A DNA stretch of 64,000 bases from Phytopythium helicoides (lineage: Eukaryota; Oomycota; Peronosporomycetes; Pythiales; Pythiaceae). Under the pieces are notes generated by a model. That model had not been told where the DNA came from and searched no databases. It worked only from the letters and a program-made list of their open reading frames with translations. The translations under genes and the position numbers were made by a program. This document shows, piece after piece, positions 11,026 through 22,754 of the stretch; the first letter of the stretch is position 1; every line of letters begins with the position of its first letter. The stretch is from the NCBI GenBank assembly GCA_024867545.1, contig JANFNE010000006.1:186001-250000 (forward strand), written 5' to 3'.

Positions 11026-14000
11026 ATGGAGCAGGTGGACGCGTTCGAGAAGCTCTTTGCTTCCGTGGCGGACCCACAGACTCAAGACAACCATGCTCGC
11101 CACTTGGCGCTCGCCAAGAACGTGCTGTACCAGAACGAGCACGGGTAATATGCGATCTTGGGAAGATGCACAGTGTTGGGCTCTAGGCCTCACAACTATC
11201 TGCTAGATGGAAGCTTGCCGACCTGCCGACGGTGAACGACTTCCTCCTGCTCCTTAGTGATAAAGTGGACGACGGAGCCGACCAGTTCGCGGCTCCGCTC
11301 CTGGCAGCAATATCAAACTGCTCCAAGGTTCTATGCGCTTGCTCTCTCTCCTTTAACTGGTTGACGCGGTCTCTAACGCACATTAACATTGCCAGCCATT
11401 CCTCCGCCAGAAAGCCAACGAAGAGATTTTGAATCCAGGCTTGCTGCACGGCATCTTACCTACGCTCGGGAATTTTCTGGCGAGTAATGAATTGGAGATC
11501 CAACTTGCAGTTGTGGAAGTGCTTCGACTGTTTACCACCGGAACCTGTAAGATCTATCAGAGCGATTCATTTCCTACACCATCTAACCATGCATGTACCT
11601 GCCAGTGCTGGCTCGTCCTCAAGCGTCAAAAGGGACCCGAGCAAACGCCAATAGCGGTAACTTCTCCAGTGGAGATACTTCTCATCAAGACGACTTTCGA
11701 CTCACTCCTCGAGTGTTCAGCCAAACACTTATGGAGCAAACCGGCACCGTGGATGCAATCGTCAACTTCATGCACGATCTGTTTCCAGACGACGACGACG
11801 AAGAAGAAGAAAATGACCTGCAGGCTGTAGCGGATGATAAACAACATGATGATCCCCCTCCGGAGAACGATACACCTCGAAGTCAAGACGATGCTACAGG
11901 CGGTCAAAACGATGCAGTTTCCGTCCGGACACCACAAGCACTCCAAAGACGGCAGCAACAACAAAAGCAGCTGGCCGCCCTACTTTTTCCGCTCATTGAG
12001 CTTCTTTCCGAGCTTTCGAGTCATGAAGGGTGTGCTGAAGTGCTCGTTGTGTCAGGGTCACTCAATTACATCCTCTTCGTCATGGAGCAGATCTCAAGCG
12101 CTCAAGACGAACTGTTGCCGCTGTGCTTGGTTATCTTGTGGAATGTATTGGAGCTCAGCCACGAGAAGCTCAAGCGAACTCAGTATTGCTCGTCCCGGAA
12201 GGAACTCCTCCTGCAGTTTCGTTGGCGAAATGCTATCTTTTTCCTTGGCAACGGGTTTACTCTTCAAACACTTCTTCACTCACTTGAGCTATTACTACGT
12301 CATGGGTACCGCCAACAAGACAAGGCACTTCGCAACGAGACTCTGATGATCCTACTGCTTCTTGCCAAACGGCGGAAGAATCTTGATGATTTTTACAGTT
12401 CCGGAGTCACGAATTGCCTGTTGTCATACGCGACAGCGGCCGAGCATGCGCGCATTCAAGCTAATGGCGAAGGAAATGTTGCTTCTTCGGCCATCACAGC
12501 AAATGTTAATCTGTACGCCACAAACAGCGATGACGACTTTGAGTTTAAGCAGATGCTGTGGTACTTGCTTGCCGAGATCGCTCACGGACATGCTTCAAAT
12601 ATGGGGGAGGTTATTCAATTTCGCTTTTTGGAGACGTTACTTTCGTATGCGACGTACTCTTCAGGACTGAACACTACAATGACTTCAGGGGCAATCAAAT
12701 ACTCCGTACATCAGCTTCAGATACTTCAAATGGCAGCATTGAGCGTGCTAAATCATGTAGTCGCTCCATACGCATTGGATCATATATACGATTTGCGTGG
12801 GCACGAAACCTTACTGAACTACCTCCAACTAAACACAGGAAGTGAAGCAGTGTCGACAGCTGCATGGATGCTGCTTGTGCAGATTGCGACTCCCGAACCT
12901 TTCTATCAGGATACCCTTGGAGACTGTGGCGCTGTTGAGATTTCTGTTGCACAATTCAGTGCCCCAGCCGTCCGCCAATCATACTCTATCAAGCGGAACG
13001 CCATCATTTCTTGTGCTAGCATGTGTCGTGGTCATGAACTGAATCGAAGCCGTTTTTTCGAGGCGAATGGCGTCCGTTTAATCGTCGACTATATGGAAAG
13101 GTATGATGCTGCGCATGCCATCCTTGAGGACAATTTAGTCATCGGCGTTCTGGAGGCTATTCGGTCGTGCATTTTTGGTGATGCTCGCTGTGAAGAAGCT
13201 TTCATAAATGACGACGGAGTTCCTCGTCTGCTTTCGGTCCTGGTCCAAGTACCTAAGGCAATCAAGCACCAGACGCTTGCAGCAATTGCTGAAATCTGCG
13301 TTAATCCAGCAGCAATTCCCAGCTATATGGACTGGCGATGCGACGTACCAGGCCGTTTCAACAATGCGAGTGCCAACGAAGTGCTTCTTCGAATCTATGC
13401 AGATGAGGAAGAGGCCGAAGCACAGCATAATGCCTCAATGCAGGCACCATCATGCAGCAGTGACTCAGGACAACCAGGTGATTCAATGAAAGTAATAGCT
13501 AGCAACACCATCCGTCCGAACCCTTTCCAGTCAATTTCGACATGCTCGAACCCGGTGATTGTATCATCAACCGATACACAAGGCACATTGAGTAATATCT
13601 CGCCTAGCCGGCCCGAGTCACCAGCATTTGCACGCCTCAAGCAAGCTCTCAGAGCAGCTCAAAGCCTTCCTTTGGAGCAGCTGCGGGCTTCAGGAAGCGA
13701 AGTCTTGTCGCTAACAGACGAGCAGGTTCATCCTGAAGTGAACTTGAAATCCAAGATCCATGCCGTATTAGCTAATGTTGCGTTTGCATGCGAGCCCGAC
13801 AAGCTAACGCCACGTGATCATGTCATGCTCGAGATCGCAAAAGAGTACCCGACATATTGCGTTGGCGAGATGTGGCAGAACGTGCAGTTCGAGCTGCACG
13901 CAGAAGGGATTCGACCAATCTATGCTGACGCACTCTATATACGCAAACAGATTGAACTTGCGTACAACACCTCAGTATGTACGAAGTATGCTCAGCAGGA

Positions 14001-14343
14001 AATATTTTCTCGAGCAAATGAGCTGGGCAGAGAGAAAGAGTATGCCCTCTTCGAGCAGATTCTACTGCAAAAGCAGCAAGAAGAACAAGCAGCGCGCTTT
14101 CAACGAGCTAATAGACTCCAGAACTCGACGCTACGGCTACACTTTGATGCGAAGAAGACGCGGCTGGAGTTCATGCGTCGTCAAGACCCCGCTGCATTTG
14201 CAGCTTATGACAGCGAAGAGCACTGCCGTATCGATGATCCCCCGCCCGAGTACGTCGATGTTGACGAAGGTGCCAAGGTGTTGGAGCAAAACGAAATAGA
14301 ACTGCGTGGCCGTATGAGTACCATCACTTCGAAACGCAAATAA
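11026..14343 (+). CDS. CFAP69-like armadillo-type ciliary protein
   Basis: Exons 11026-11144, 11207-11327, 11396-11546 and 11606-14343; 1042 residues. The body is a chain of hydrophobic helical repeats resembling ARM/HEAT repeats (for example LLALLFPLIELLSELSSHEG-like and TVDAIVNFMHDLF segments), interrupted by an acidic, Gln-rich loop near residue 180-250. The C-terminal part (LTPRDHVMLEIAKEYPTYCV, GEMWQNVQFELHAEGIRPIY) followed by a Gln/Arg-rich coiled coil resembles the end of cilia- and flagella-associated protein 69. Length is slightly above the animal protein (about 940). CFAP69 acts in flagellar axoneme assembly; oomycetes make flagellated zoospores, which fits. The family call rests on remembered resemblance of the C-terminus and overall architecture and should be taken as probable. 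Confidence 0.65.
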
Positions 14344-14401
14344 ACATCGTGACTCGGGAGCTTCCGGCATTGTAGTATTCAACGCAAGATAACATTTGCT
14401 T

Positions 14402-15253
14402 CTACTCATCGTCTAGGTCCGCCATCTCACAACGAACGTCCTCAAGCAGCTCGTTGATTCGCTCGATGCACTTGGTGTTTTTGTTAGTGAGCGTAGCAAC
14501 CGATCGCTCCAGGAATGCGACGGCGCTCTCATCTGGCTCCGTCTCACTAGCTGCGTCCTCGAGCCGCATTTTCTCAATCAACAGCGCCGATGTCTGAAAG
14601 CAAGTGCACAGATTAGTTGGTACGAACTCAGCGTGATTTTTGTAAAATGCATGTGCTTACGAGCAGCAACTTTTCCTTTTCCTCGAGCTGGATCTTCCGA
14701 ATGAGCTGTGCAATTGCTAGCTGCTTTCTCTCTGTCTTGAGCACCTCCTCTACAGCGTTTACTTGCTCACTGACACTAGCAAACCGCCGCGTGATCCCGC
14801 CACCTTCAACAAAATCAACCACAACATCACATCAATGGTAAGCCACCTGCCTCCTGCTTTGCTCTTCATACTGCAACAAAGACTTACTGAAATCCTGGAA
14901 CCCTGGTGTCTTCTTGTGCGCCTCGAATCCCCTAGTAACATCCACCGACTCAATAATGCAATTCCATCATGCTTTCTTTTTTTTTTTGAAAACAGCTTCA
15001 ACAACAACACGGACTTCTGAAAATCGGCGTAGATTCGCACGCGCTCCTCTTGCAGCCGCAGGAAGGAGCGTACAAGCTCCAGCGCGCTCAACTCGCGGAT
15101 CTCGCGCTCTCCGTCGGTCCCGTCAAGCGCCAGCGCCTCCACCTGCTGCGCTGCTGCCTCCACGTCGCCCGCGTCATCCTTCGCGTGCTCGCAGTGCGCG
15201 TGCGCATCGGCCGGACGCGCCGCCAGCAGCTCCACGCACTTGGAGAAGTCCAT
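14402..15253 (-). CDS. REX1-B-like DNA repair protein
   Basis: Exons 15253-15015, 14931-14888, 14803-14661 and 14593-14402; 205 residues. After an Ala-rich start comes the REX1-B signature helix LVRSFLRLQEERVRIYADF, then KGFEAHKKTPGFQDF, and a long coiled coil (VNAVEEVLKTERKQLAIAQL, LEEKEKLLL). It ends with a second helix (CIERINELLEDVRCEM). Proteins with this domain are named after Chlamydomonas REX1-B, implicated in excision repair; they are small, about 150-200 residues. All four junctions are in phase, and the middle junction reads correctly only when the GTAAGT after QDF is used as donor. Its stop is 58 bp from that of the CFAP69-like gene, so the two are convergent. Confidence 0.7.
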
Positions 15254-15603
15254 CGCTGAAGGTTCCTGTTTGGCGGTTGTCAGCCAGGATTCTCGAGTCA
15301 TTCCGCTTTAATTGGTGCATTTTGCAGTTATCGTTTGCACTTTCACGACACCATCACGATCCGTCCGTATCAAGTGTTTGCTCGGCAACTGGAGATAGAA
15401 ATTCTCACACTGCAAACCCGGCTATTTTGGCTGCTGCGTGGTGTGCATGTATGCCATTTTAGGCTGTCTTATCGCTAAATCGAGCGAATCAACGCTTTCG
15501 TGCAGATGCGAGATTAACCGGGGGAATTGGCTGAGCAACACCACATCATCAATCAGCACCAGCTCAGCCTCCAGCTCTTTCGTCGCTGTCTAGTCGTTCG
15601 AAT

Positions 15604-17335
15604 ATGCCAAGCACGCCATCTTGGCCCACGGCTGACGATGCTGACCGTCGCGTGCGGATTATCGATGACTTGCTGGGTGCCATCTTGGTGCTTGCAGCTC
15701 TCGTGTTTGCTGCACTACTCGAGCTCACGCGCCGCCGAGTCTGTGCCGTATACCAGCTCGCCTTTTTGCTATGTGCATGCTGTGCTGTCTTCATCGTTGG
15801 TGGACTTGTAGACCATCATCTGACAGACGAACAGCTGCAACTCGCGCTCTATGGGTCATTTCTTTCCAGCACACTTACTACCACCTACGTATATCTGCCT
15901 CTTGGAGCAAGTGCAGCGGCATTACTTGTTGCTGGAGTGCATTTATCTCAATGCAGCTGCGATTGCTGCTGTCTTTCAGGCTCCAGAAATGCATATCATC
16001 GCGAATGTTTTACTGCGCGACTTCGAGCGAACGCAGCATTGTACTTGGCCTCATTCATGATTCTTTGGGTGCTGATTGGAATCCGCCTGAACGCACGACT
16101 TCGCGTATCGGCCATTAATCCGGTGGGCGGGACCGTGCACTGGCTATTGCTACGCTCTCCATTCTGCCTCACTGTTTCGCATATCGGTAGCATTGCCATT
16201 GTGGAACTAAAGCTCTTTTTGCAGCACGTAAGTAGCAGCATTTCAATTTCGCATTGCATGGCAAATACTGAAAACATCCACTGCAGGCCGATAAGCCTCG
16301 AGATGTTTCAGCCCATTCTGCTTTTTCGCTTCGACAAAATATCCCGACGACACTGACCGCAAATCAAGCAGAGGCCATGGCATCTACCGTCGAAAAGCTC
16401 ATGCAACCTCCACCCATCTCGAAGGTGCACACGTAGCTGAGTTCCTCCTCGTTGTTGTCTCTAATATCCAATTCGGGGCTTTGTAGATTCGAAGCCCAAC
16501 AACATCACATGCACCATCTACGGGTATGTCAGCTACTGCAACGACTACCGCGGCTGCCCGAAGGCCTTCGAGGCCTCAAACTCCAGTCAAGAGCCCTGAT
16601 TCAGCCTCCGCCATTGGTATCGTCACTAAACTTTCGAAAGCTCCATCACTTCCGACAGCTATCAAAAAGGAAAACGGAGATGTCTCGGAACTTATTTCGA
16701 GTGATAGCGAGAGTGATGAAGACGTGCTAACACCGAATTTTACTACTGCGACTCGGCCAAAGGCACCGAATCCTGCCGCTTCAGCAGGCACTACTCGAGG
16801 GTACTCTTCAGACTATTCTACTAGCCGTCCAGCATCGCCGGCACTGTCCTCGCTGTCGTCTCGATCATCGTCTTCTTCAAGCTCTTCATCGTCTTCAAGG
16901 TCTCGATTAGCACCGCGATATTTACGGCCGTCGGACAAGATCTTGACAAGGACACGATCGGCAGCCAGTGAACACACTTTTGACTCTAGGAGCTACTTGA
17001 GCGACAATGAAGATGCCAGTGGGAAACTTGGCTACTATTATTACAGTGACAGCAACAACAATCGGCCTTCTTCAGCTTCATCTACCACGTCGTCCTTCTC
17101 CACATTGTCATCCCTTTCGACATCTACTTCCATGTCAGTGGAGGGAATACGACGGCGAATACCGCACACCAATGCTGCGGACGCCGTTCGAGCCGTTGTT
17201 AGTGCAACCTCTGGAGCTAGCTTATCAAACAAGTCTCCATGGGTTGAGTATTTCGATGCGACTAGCGGCAACCCCTACATGTACAACCAAATCACAGGTG
17301 AAAGTCGATGGAAAAGTGAATTCCGCGGTGCATAA
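15604..17335 (+). CDS. Polytopic membrane protein with C-terminal WW domain
   Basis: Exons 15604-16227, 16287-16424 and 16487-17335; 536 residues. The first 208 residues carry about five hydrophobic segments (LLGAILVLAALVFAALLEL, LAFLLCACCAVFIVGGLV, GASAAALLVAGVHL, ALYLASFMILWVLIGI, LTVSHIGSIAIVELKLFL). The following 290 residues are hydrophilic and strongly Ser/Thr-rich, with a poly-Ser run. The last 30 residues form a WW domain (SPWVEYFDATSGNPYMYNQI then TGESRW), which binds proline-rich peptides. All phases are 0. A Cys-rich part around residue 120-130 (CSCDCCCLSG) looks odd and might hide an unrecognised intron. No known family with this architecture is recognised. The cytosolic tail presumably recruits a PPxY-type partner to a membrane. 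Confidence 0.7.
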
Positions 17336-17394
17336 AGACATAACTCTATGTGAATAAAGAGAACTGGGTACTCCCAGCATTTCTATTAGAATGT

Positions 17395-20300
17395 TTAGAC
17401 CTTGCCGGCGTACCGATAAGTCAGCTTGTAGCTCGTGTCTAGAGTCTTGAGCAGAGATTTGCCTGACGTGTCAAGTGCAGCGTAAAGTTGCTCCTTTTCG
17501 TACAAAGAGCACATGTCTAGTAGCGCGAACACGCCAGGGCGGAGCTTTTGCTGGAGTGTCACAGGGAGTTTGCCGCGGGATGCAGCTACCAGGAACGGCA
17601 TAATCAGGTACACAACATGCTTTCGAAGCTGCGTGTCATGCTCCTTCATGTAGCCGAAAAGACGAGCAAGGTTAGAGGTCCACTCTACCAACAGTGGCCA
17701 CCGCGGGGATGTCTCAAGTTTCGATGTAGTCGTCATATTTGAAACAGCCACAACAATTTCCAGCAAGGCATTCGATGCCTGCACGAGGTGCGGGATACAG
17801 TTGACGACCGAGGCGAAATGATGCCTCACAATCCGCAGCAACAACGAGTATGAGCTTGTCCAAATGCTGTCGAGTTGGTGGAGTGAAAAACAAAACTTAT
17901 TTTGGCTTGCAAGCGGTGACGCGGCGAAGTACAAAATATCAAAGGCGGAAAAAGCTTGTGCGAGCTCGTGTGCCTTCCAAGTAAATAACTCTGGCTTGCA
18001 AAACAGCAGCATAAGAGCCTTGAGATTCCAGATAACAGCTTCAGTGACGACAGAAGATTTTTGCTGTGACAGCGACTGTTGCAGTTCGCCCACATTTACC
18101 ACCAAAACGGAAAGCAAAAGTTCCTTGAACTCCGTCAAGCACTGCCGACGACTGGCACTCGGCTTTCGATCACTCTTACCGCCAGAAACAACATCGCAGA
18201 GAGCTACCAAAGCAGACAGTTTGCGGTTAGCTTCCGGGGCTCCTATTTCTTTTAGAAGTGTCGCCATAAGCAGTCGGAACTCGTTTTTGTTGGCAGCATG
18301 AACAAGGCTGTAAAGCGGCTTAGTCGAACTGCCAACCGATGATTGATCCATGAGGCATGGGTTCGCAACGATAGAGAGTGCAGCAGCCAGCAGTAACCCA
18401 AAGCCCTTGACATCAGCGACGAAAGAGTTGCGCACAATCGAATACTCTTCACAGCAGGTTTCAAAGAACTGCCAAGTCGAAGAGGTCAATTCGGGTGAAG
18501 GATTGGATGTGATGTCCTTCAATGACGATATAAGCGCCGGTCCAATCGAAGCAAGCAGCGAACTTAGGATTTCATCGTCATGGGCCTCAATACTGTGGTG
18601 GCCCCGTTTTCCAAGATTGTTATTTTTCAGGGAAGCCTGGTACACAATAAGTGCGCGAAGGAGAGGAAGGCAATCAGTATCAACCACTTCACTAGTTCGA
18701 ATGAGAGCAATTGAATTCTTCACGAAGTCTGCTTCTGCTGGGATGGTGTGACACGTTTGTTCGCCATGGTGGACGAGAGCAAGGGCCTGAATCACTGTCA
18801 CCGTGCGAGTGATTTTGCTCCGGACAGCATTATTGGTGTTGAAGAGCCAAGTGATAGCACTTTTGTCCTTTCCACGGTTCATGGCAACTTCGAGCATTGG
18901 CGCCAGCACTCTGCAATCCATTGTCTCAACGTTGTCGTGCTGGAAGACGAAACGGAGGCACTCGTTAAAGGCGTTCGGGATGTCTTTGCTGGACGGGAAG
19001 GCCGCAATTGTAATCGGACCCAAGAAGAGTCGGAGCCACTCCGACAATTGACTCAGGGCTTCAACTTTGCTTGGCTTATCGATGAGACGTCTATATAGCT
19101 CAAGAATTTTGATCAGCAAGTCTCCACAATTGGGAAGATCCAAATATCCAGTTGGAATCCGCAATAGAAGCGAGAAGAACGCATCAAGTTGGCTAGTCGC
19201 CGCCAAATCTTTATCAGATTGCATCGCTTGCAGGAAGCTGTCGACAATGGATTCCAGCGCTGCGGGTGCGATGGATCGGGCATTTTGGATTTCGTAGAAC
19301 GCTGCATCAAAGAGAATCCGCATTGGAGCAGAGTTGACTGGGGACACGTCAGGAGAAGTCGAAGCATCTGTCACGTAATCTCTGACCAGTGCACTAAGAA
19401 GCCCTTCGTTTGTTGATGGTGATGCTCCTTCTAGCACATCAGGTAAGTAGAAAGCAATCGCATCCCAACAATGTGTTTGCACCACAAATTTGATCACTAG
19501 CTGTGTAATTTGCTCTGTCCGTTTGATATCGGGGGCACCCGACAGCTTGCTTGAATGACGGAGCCAGTGTACACAGATCTTGACAATACCAGCGCGACGC
19601 ATCCCATTCTGAGAAAGACTAGGCAGATCGTTGGGAGCTTGGTTGCTCAGTTTGGCGCTGTCCTTCTTTCTATACTTCTTATTTGATGGAAGCCCCAGCA
19701 GGGTTTCAATAACACTCACAAAGTCATCGCCATTACCACCAAGCTTCTCAATAACAGCTTCAAAATGAGCGATAAGTTCGCTTGCGGTGGCTGATGTTAC
19801 CTTGGCTGCACTGTAGAACATCAGAAGCTCTCCAAACACGCGGCACACTTCGTGCTCAAAAGCGGAGAGTTGCCTCTCGCTCCCGTTACTATGAATGCTT
19901 TCGACAACAGGGTCGACCAACGTATCGAGCGCCTTGGTCACCAGCCCAACCACCTTTGTGCGGTTCACGGGGGTAACGTGAATCTCTTGCATAAAGACCT
20001 GAAACAGCAGGCGAACAATACTTAGCATTGGACCTTCTTCGTCGTCCTTTAAAGAGTACTTGCTGATCTCGTCGACAAAAAGCTGCCAGGTCACGTCAAG
20101 TTGACCTGGCGGGAGAGCAATGAACGCCTTCCGGAAGCGCGCCTCGCAAGTTGGATGGGCTAGCAGACTGTAGAGACCCTGGACGCATTCGGCATCACTT
20201 GACACTGAAAAGCATGCACTCAGCAGCTTGTCAACCAATCGCATGGAGTCGTAGGCCTGCACTAGATCAACAATAGTCTTGCTCGCTGAGCTGACCTGAC

Positions 20301-21975
20301 CATGATATGTTTGGGCACCGAGCACTTCCAAGATGGCTGTGCAGCAGCAGTTGACAAGATTAGGTGAACACTCGACAGCGCTCGAGACAATGGAGCAACG
20401 CATTGCAGATATTTTCTTCAAGGCAGCGTCAGATGCATTTAGCAAGCGACTGATGTCGCTCGGCAAGCTCGAAAAGAATGCCGAAAGCACCTTCTCCATG
20501 GTGTTGAATTGTTCCTGATCTTCCGTATCCTCAGTAACGCGGTATACATCGTAGCCGCACAACGATTTAAAGAGCGAATCAAACAGCTCGACAAGAACAG
20601 TGACAGCGTCGACCGAAGAGGCTGCTTCGGGCAGTTTACTGGATTGTTGCTGAAATGCTAAAAAGCTCACAGCAGAAAGTTCTGCCCAGAACTTGAACGG
20701 CGAGAACGTTGTGGAAGTTGCGGCAATAACGACAGCAGCGCGCTTTCGACTCGTCTTCGGGTCTGACTTTGTATCAACAATTTTTGCGTTCGCTGCTGCA
20801 CGAATTCGTTGAGTAAACCCGCGCATGAGCACATTCATGAAGGCGCCGACCCCAGTCGCACGAACACCAATTGAAACCTCGCTGTCAGACAACAATGCTA
20901 GCAATTCGTCGAAAAGTTGCTTCTGGTACGAGATGAGTGTCGAATGTTTACCGCCTCCACGCTCATTGTGGCGACGCTTCTTCGATTTCTTGCCGTGGTG
21001 TGTGCCTTCTTCGCCCTTCTCATTGCTGTTGTCCGTGTCTTCCTGTTGCCAAACAGAGCGCTGGTACACTAAAGCTCCATCAAATTCTCGAATGTGCTCC
21101 GCATCGAACAGCGCATCTTCGATTGTCTGGTCCAGTCGTCGAAGGATATTCGCGGCACCACAGACAAGCTTGTTCGCTGCCCACCGATAAATACCGTGTC
21201 TAAAGCGCACGATCGATCGCAACGACGTCTTAGCGACCGCAAGGAAGACCTTCTTTTTGTTCAGCTGCGTCTTCTGTAGCTCTTGGTACACGCGCATAAT
21301 CGCATCCGTCAATGCGACAATCTCCTTGATCTGCTTCTTGCAATCTTGAGCCATGCCGTCATCACTGCTACCCTCAACAGCGTCAGTCAATGCGTCCACC
21401 TCGCTAAACGCCGCCGTCAGTGCGCGGTCCATAAAGTCCGCAAACACGTTTGTAGGCGGTCGGTACAGCTGGAAGCCCGGCGCCACATCCGACGACCCGT
21501 CTTCCTCCTGCGGCAGCCCAAAAAGGTGCACAAAGATGTACTTGACGTCCTGCAGCGAATGCAGTCGTTCGCGGTCTTGGGTCTTGGCTAGGCTCTCGGC
21601 CAGCGCCGCCAGCAGCAGGTTGCACGAGTTGACCGAGAGCGACTCAGGCGCCTCTCGCTTGGCCGCGAACGCCGTCAGCGCCATCCGCAGCAGCCGCAGG
21701 CCGAGCTTCACCTGGCCAGGACGCGCCGCATCGTCTCGCTTGGCCTTGGTCACCAGAAACACGGCGAACTGCGTTACTTCGGCCGCGATCCGCTGCCAGG
21801 AGACGTTGAACGCCGCCTCCGCGCGCTCCAGAGCCGCGAATTGGCCGTTTTCGCCCGCAGAAAGCAGCGCGAGGCCCGTGGAGATCAGCGCCGCATCTCC
21901 GTCGTACCCGCGGCGCGTCTGCTGCCAGCGAACGAGCGCCAGCACGGCGTCCAGCGTCGCCGTAACGTCCGCCAT
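17395..21975 (-). CDS. URB2/Npa2-like ribosome-biogenesis protein
   Basis: Single exon, 1526 residues from the ATG at 21975 (MADVTATLDAVLAL). The frame is open a further 210 bases upstream but that part looks non-coding. The protein is a long helical solenoid without membrane segments. Its last 150 residues match the Urb2/Npa2 C-terminal domain: RWPLLVEWTSNLARLFGYMK, a helix ending in VYLIMPFLVAASRGKLP, then LRPGVFALLDMCSLYEKEQL and a final TSYKLTYRYAGKV. Length is close to human and yeast URB2 (about 1200-1520). URB2 works in the nucleolus in early 60S pre-ribosome assembly. Its stop lies 59 bp from the stop of the WW-domain gene. Confidence 0.85.
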   Translation of the reverse strand: MADVTATLDAVLALVRWQQTRRGYDGDAALISTGLALLSAGENGQFAALERAEAAFNVSWQRIAAEVTQFAVFLVTKAKRDDAARPGQVKLGLRLLRMALTAFAAKREAPESLSVNSCNLLLAALAESLAKTQDRERLHSLQDVKYIFVHLFGLPQEEDGSSDVAPGFQLYRPPTNVFADFMDRALTAAFSEVDALTDAVEGSSDDGMAQDCKKQIKEIVALTDAIMRVYQELQKTQLNKKKVFLAVAKTSLRSIVRFRHGIYRWAANKLVCGAANILRRLDQTIEDALFDAEHIREFDGALVYQRSVWQQEDTDNSNEKGEEGTHHGKKSKKRRHNERGGGKHSTLISYQKQLFDELLALLSDSEVSIGVRATGVGAFMNVLMRGFTQRIRAAANAKIVDTKSDPKTSRKRAAVVIAATSTTFSPFKFWAELSAVSFLAFQQQSSKLPEAASSVDAVTVLVELFDSLFKSLCGYDVYRVTEDTEDQEQFNTMEKVLSAFFSSLPSDISRLLNASDAALKKISAMRCSIVSSAVECSPNLVNCCCTAILEVLGAQTYHGQVSSASKTIVDLVQAYDSMRLVDKLLSACFSVSSDAECVQGLYSLLAHPTCEARFRKAFIALPPGQLDVTWQLFVDEISKYSLKDDEEGPMLSIVRLLFQVFMQEIHVTPVNRTKVVGLVTKALDTLVDPVVESIHSNGSERQLSAFEHEVCRVFGELLMFYSAAKVTSATASELIAHFEAVIEKLGGNGDDFVSVIETLLGLPSNKKYRKKDSAKLSNQAPNDLPSLSQNGMRRAGIVKICVHWLRHSSKLSGAPDIKRTEQITQLVIKFVVQTHCWDAIAFYLPDVLEGASPSTNEGLLSALVRDYVTDASTSPDVSPVNSAPMRILFDAAFYEIQNARSIAPAALESIVDSFLQAMQSDKDLAATSQLDAFFSLLLRIPTGYLDLPNCGDLLIKILELYRRLIDKPSKVEALSQLSEWLRLFLGPITIAAFPSSKDIPNAFNECLRFVFQHDNVETMDCRVLAPMLEVAMNRGKDKSAITWLFNTNNAVRSKITRTVTVIQALALVHHGEQTCHTIPAEADFVKNSIALIRTSEVVDTDCLPLLRALIVYQASLKNNNLGKRGHHSIEAHDDEILSSLLASIGPALISSLKDITSNPSPELTSSTWQFFETCCEEYSIVRNSFVADVKGFGLLLAAALSIVANPCLMDQSSVGSSTKPLYSLVHAANKNEFRLLMATLLKEIGAPEANRKLSALVALCDVVSGGKSDRKPSASRRQCLTEFKELLLSVLVVNVGELQQSLSQQKSSVVTEAVIWNLKALMLLFCKPELFTWKAHELAQAFSAFDILYFAASPLASQNKFCFSLHQLDSIWTSSYSLLLRIVRHHFASVVNCIPHLVQASNALLEIVVAVSNMTTTSKLETSPRWPLLVEWTSNLARLFGYMKEHDTQLRKHVVYLIMPFLVAASRGKLPVTLQQKLRPGVFALLDMCSLYEKEQLYAALDTSGKSLLKTLDTSYKLTYRYAGKV

Positions 21976-22754
21976 CGCTGCAGGAGGCACTGGTGGCAAT
22001 GGATGGTGTCGCCTTGCCACCAACACTTTGAGCGGGCTTTCACCGTCGCTGATTGGATAAAATGACGGTTTTGTTGATATGTGATTGGCTGATGGATTTT
22101 TGAGTGTTTTTGAGGATTTTCCATGAAGCAGCATGGCCGTGACGGTGGAGTTGGTGCGTGGGTGGAACTTCACCGTGGGCAGCATGTCTGCCTTCGTGTA
22201 AAAAAGGAATACGTCATGGATTGAATCTAGATTGTTGCTCGAAGATGATGAAAAAAGTGCAAAGTGCGCTTGTGTGTGTGTTCATATTCATTTTAGGGGA
22301 TGCCACATGAAGTTGGCGAACGAATAGTGCGGCTTCAGGGAAATACTCTCCACAGGCGCATTCCATCCTACCATTCAAAAATCTGCACGTGAGAATGCAA
22401 CAGACACATTGTCCATTATCCATTGCCTGGCTAAAATTAGGAGTGAGCGGGAATTGAAGCGGGCGTGCTCAGTTGCTTTTGTTGTGGTGGGGTGGAGAAA
22501 GTCTGCGAAAGGAGTTGAGCACCACGAATCCAACGGATCAAGAGTGCTCGGGGTGCCCGTGTGGGCAATCGTGGTCGGATTCGAAGGTAGCCCACTTCTG
22601 CCAGCTCATCCAGACTTTTGAAGATTCAGGAATTGGGGTGAAGACGTCAAAGCAGACTGCTAAGCCCGTTCCTGCGCAATCTGTGGGTTCTGGCAAGGGG
22701 ATATCAATCTCACCAGCAACCAAAGAACAAAAGAGAGCTGAGGTTTCGGTCATA
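21976..22754. promoter_or_regulatory. Divergent intergenic region, URB2 / kinesin
   Basis: About 780 bp between the two start codons. On the URB2 side there are two CCAAT boxes in the sense orientation for that gene (ATTGG on the plus strand at 22052-22056 and 22084-22088), 80-110 bp upstream of its ATG. On the kinesin side an open frame continues in phase upstream of 22755, so some of 22473-22754 may be N-terminal kinesin coding sequence or leader. Confidence 0.45.
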
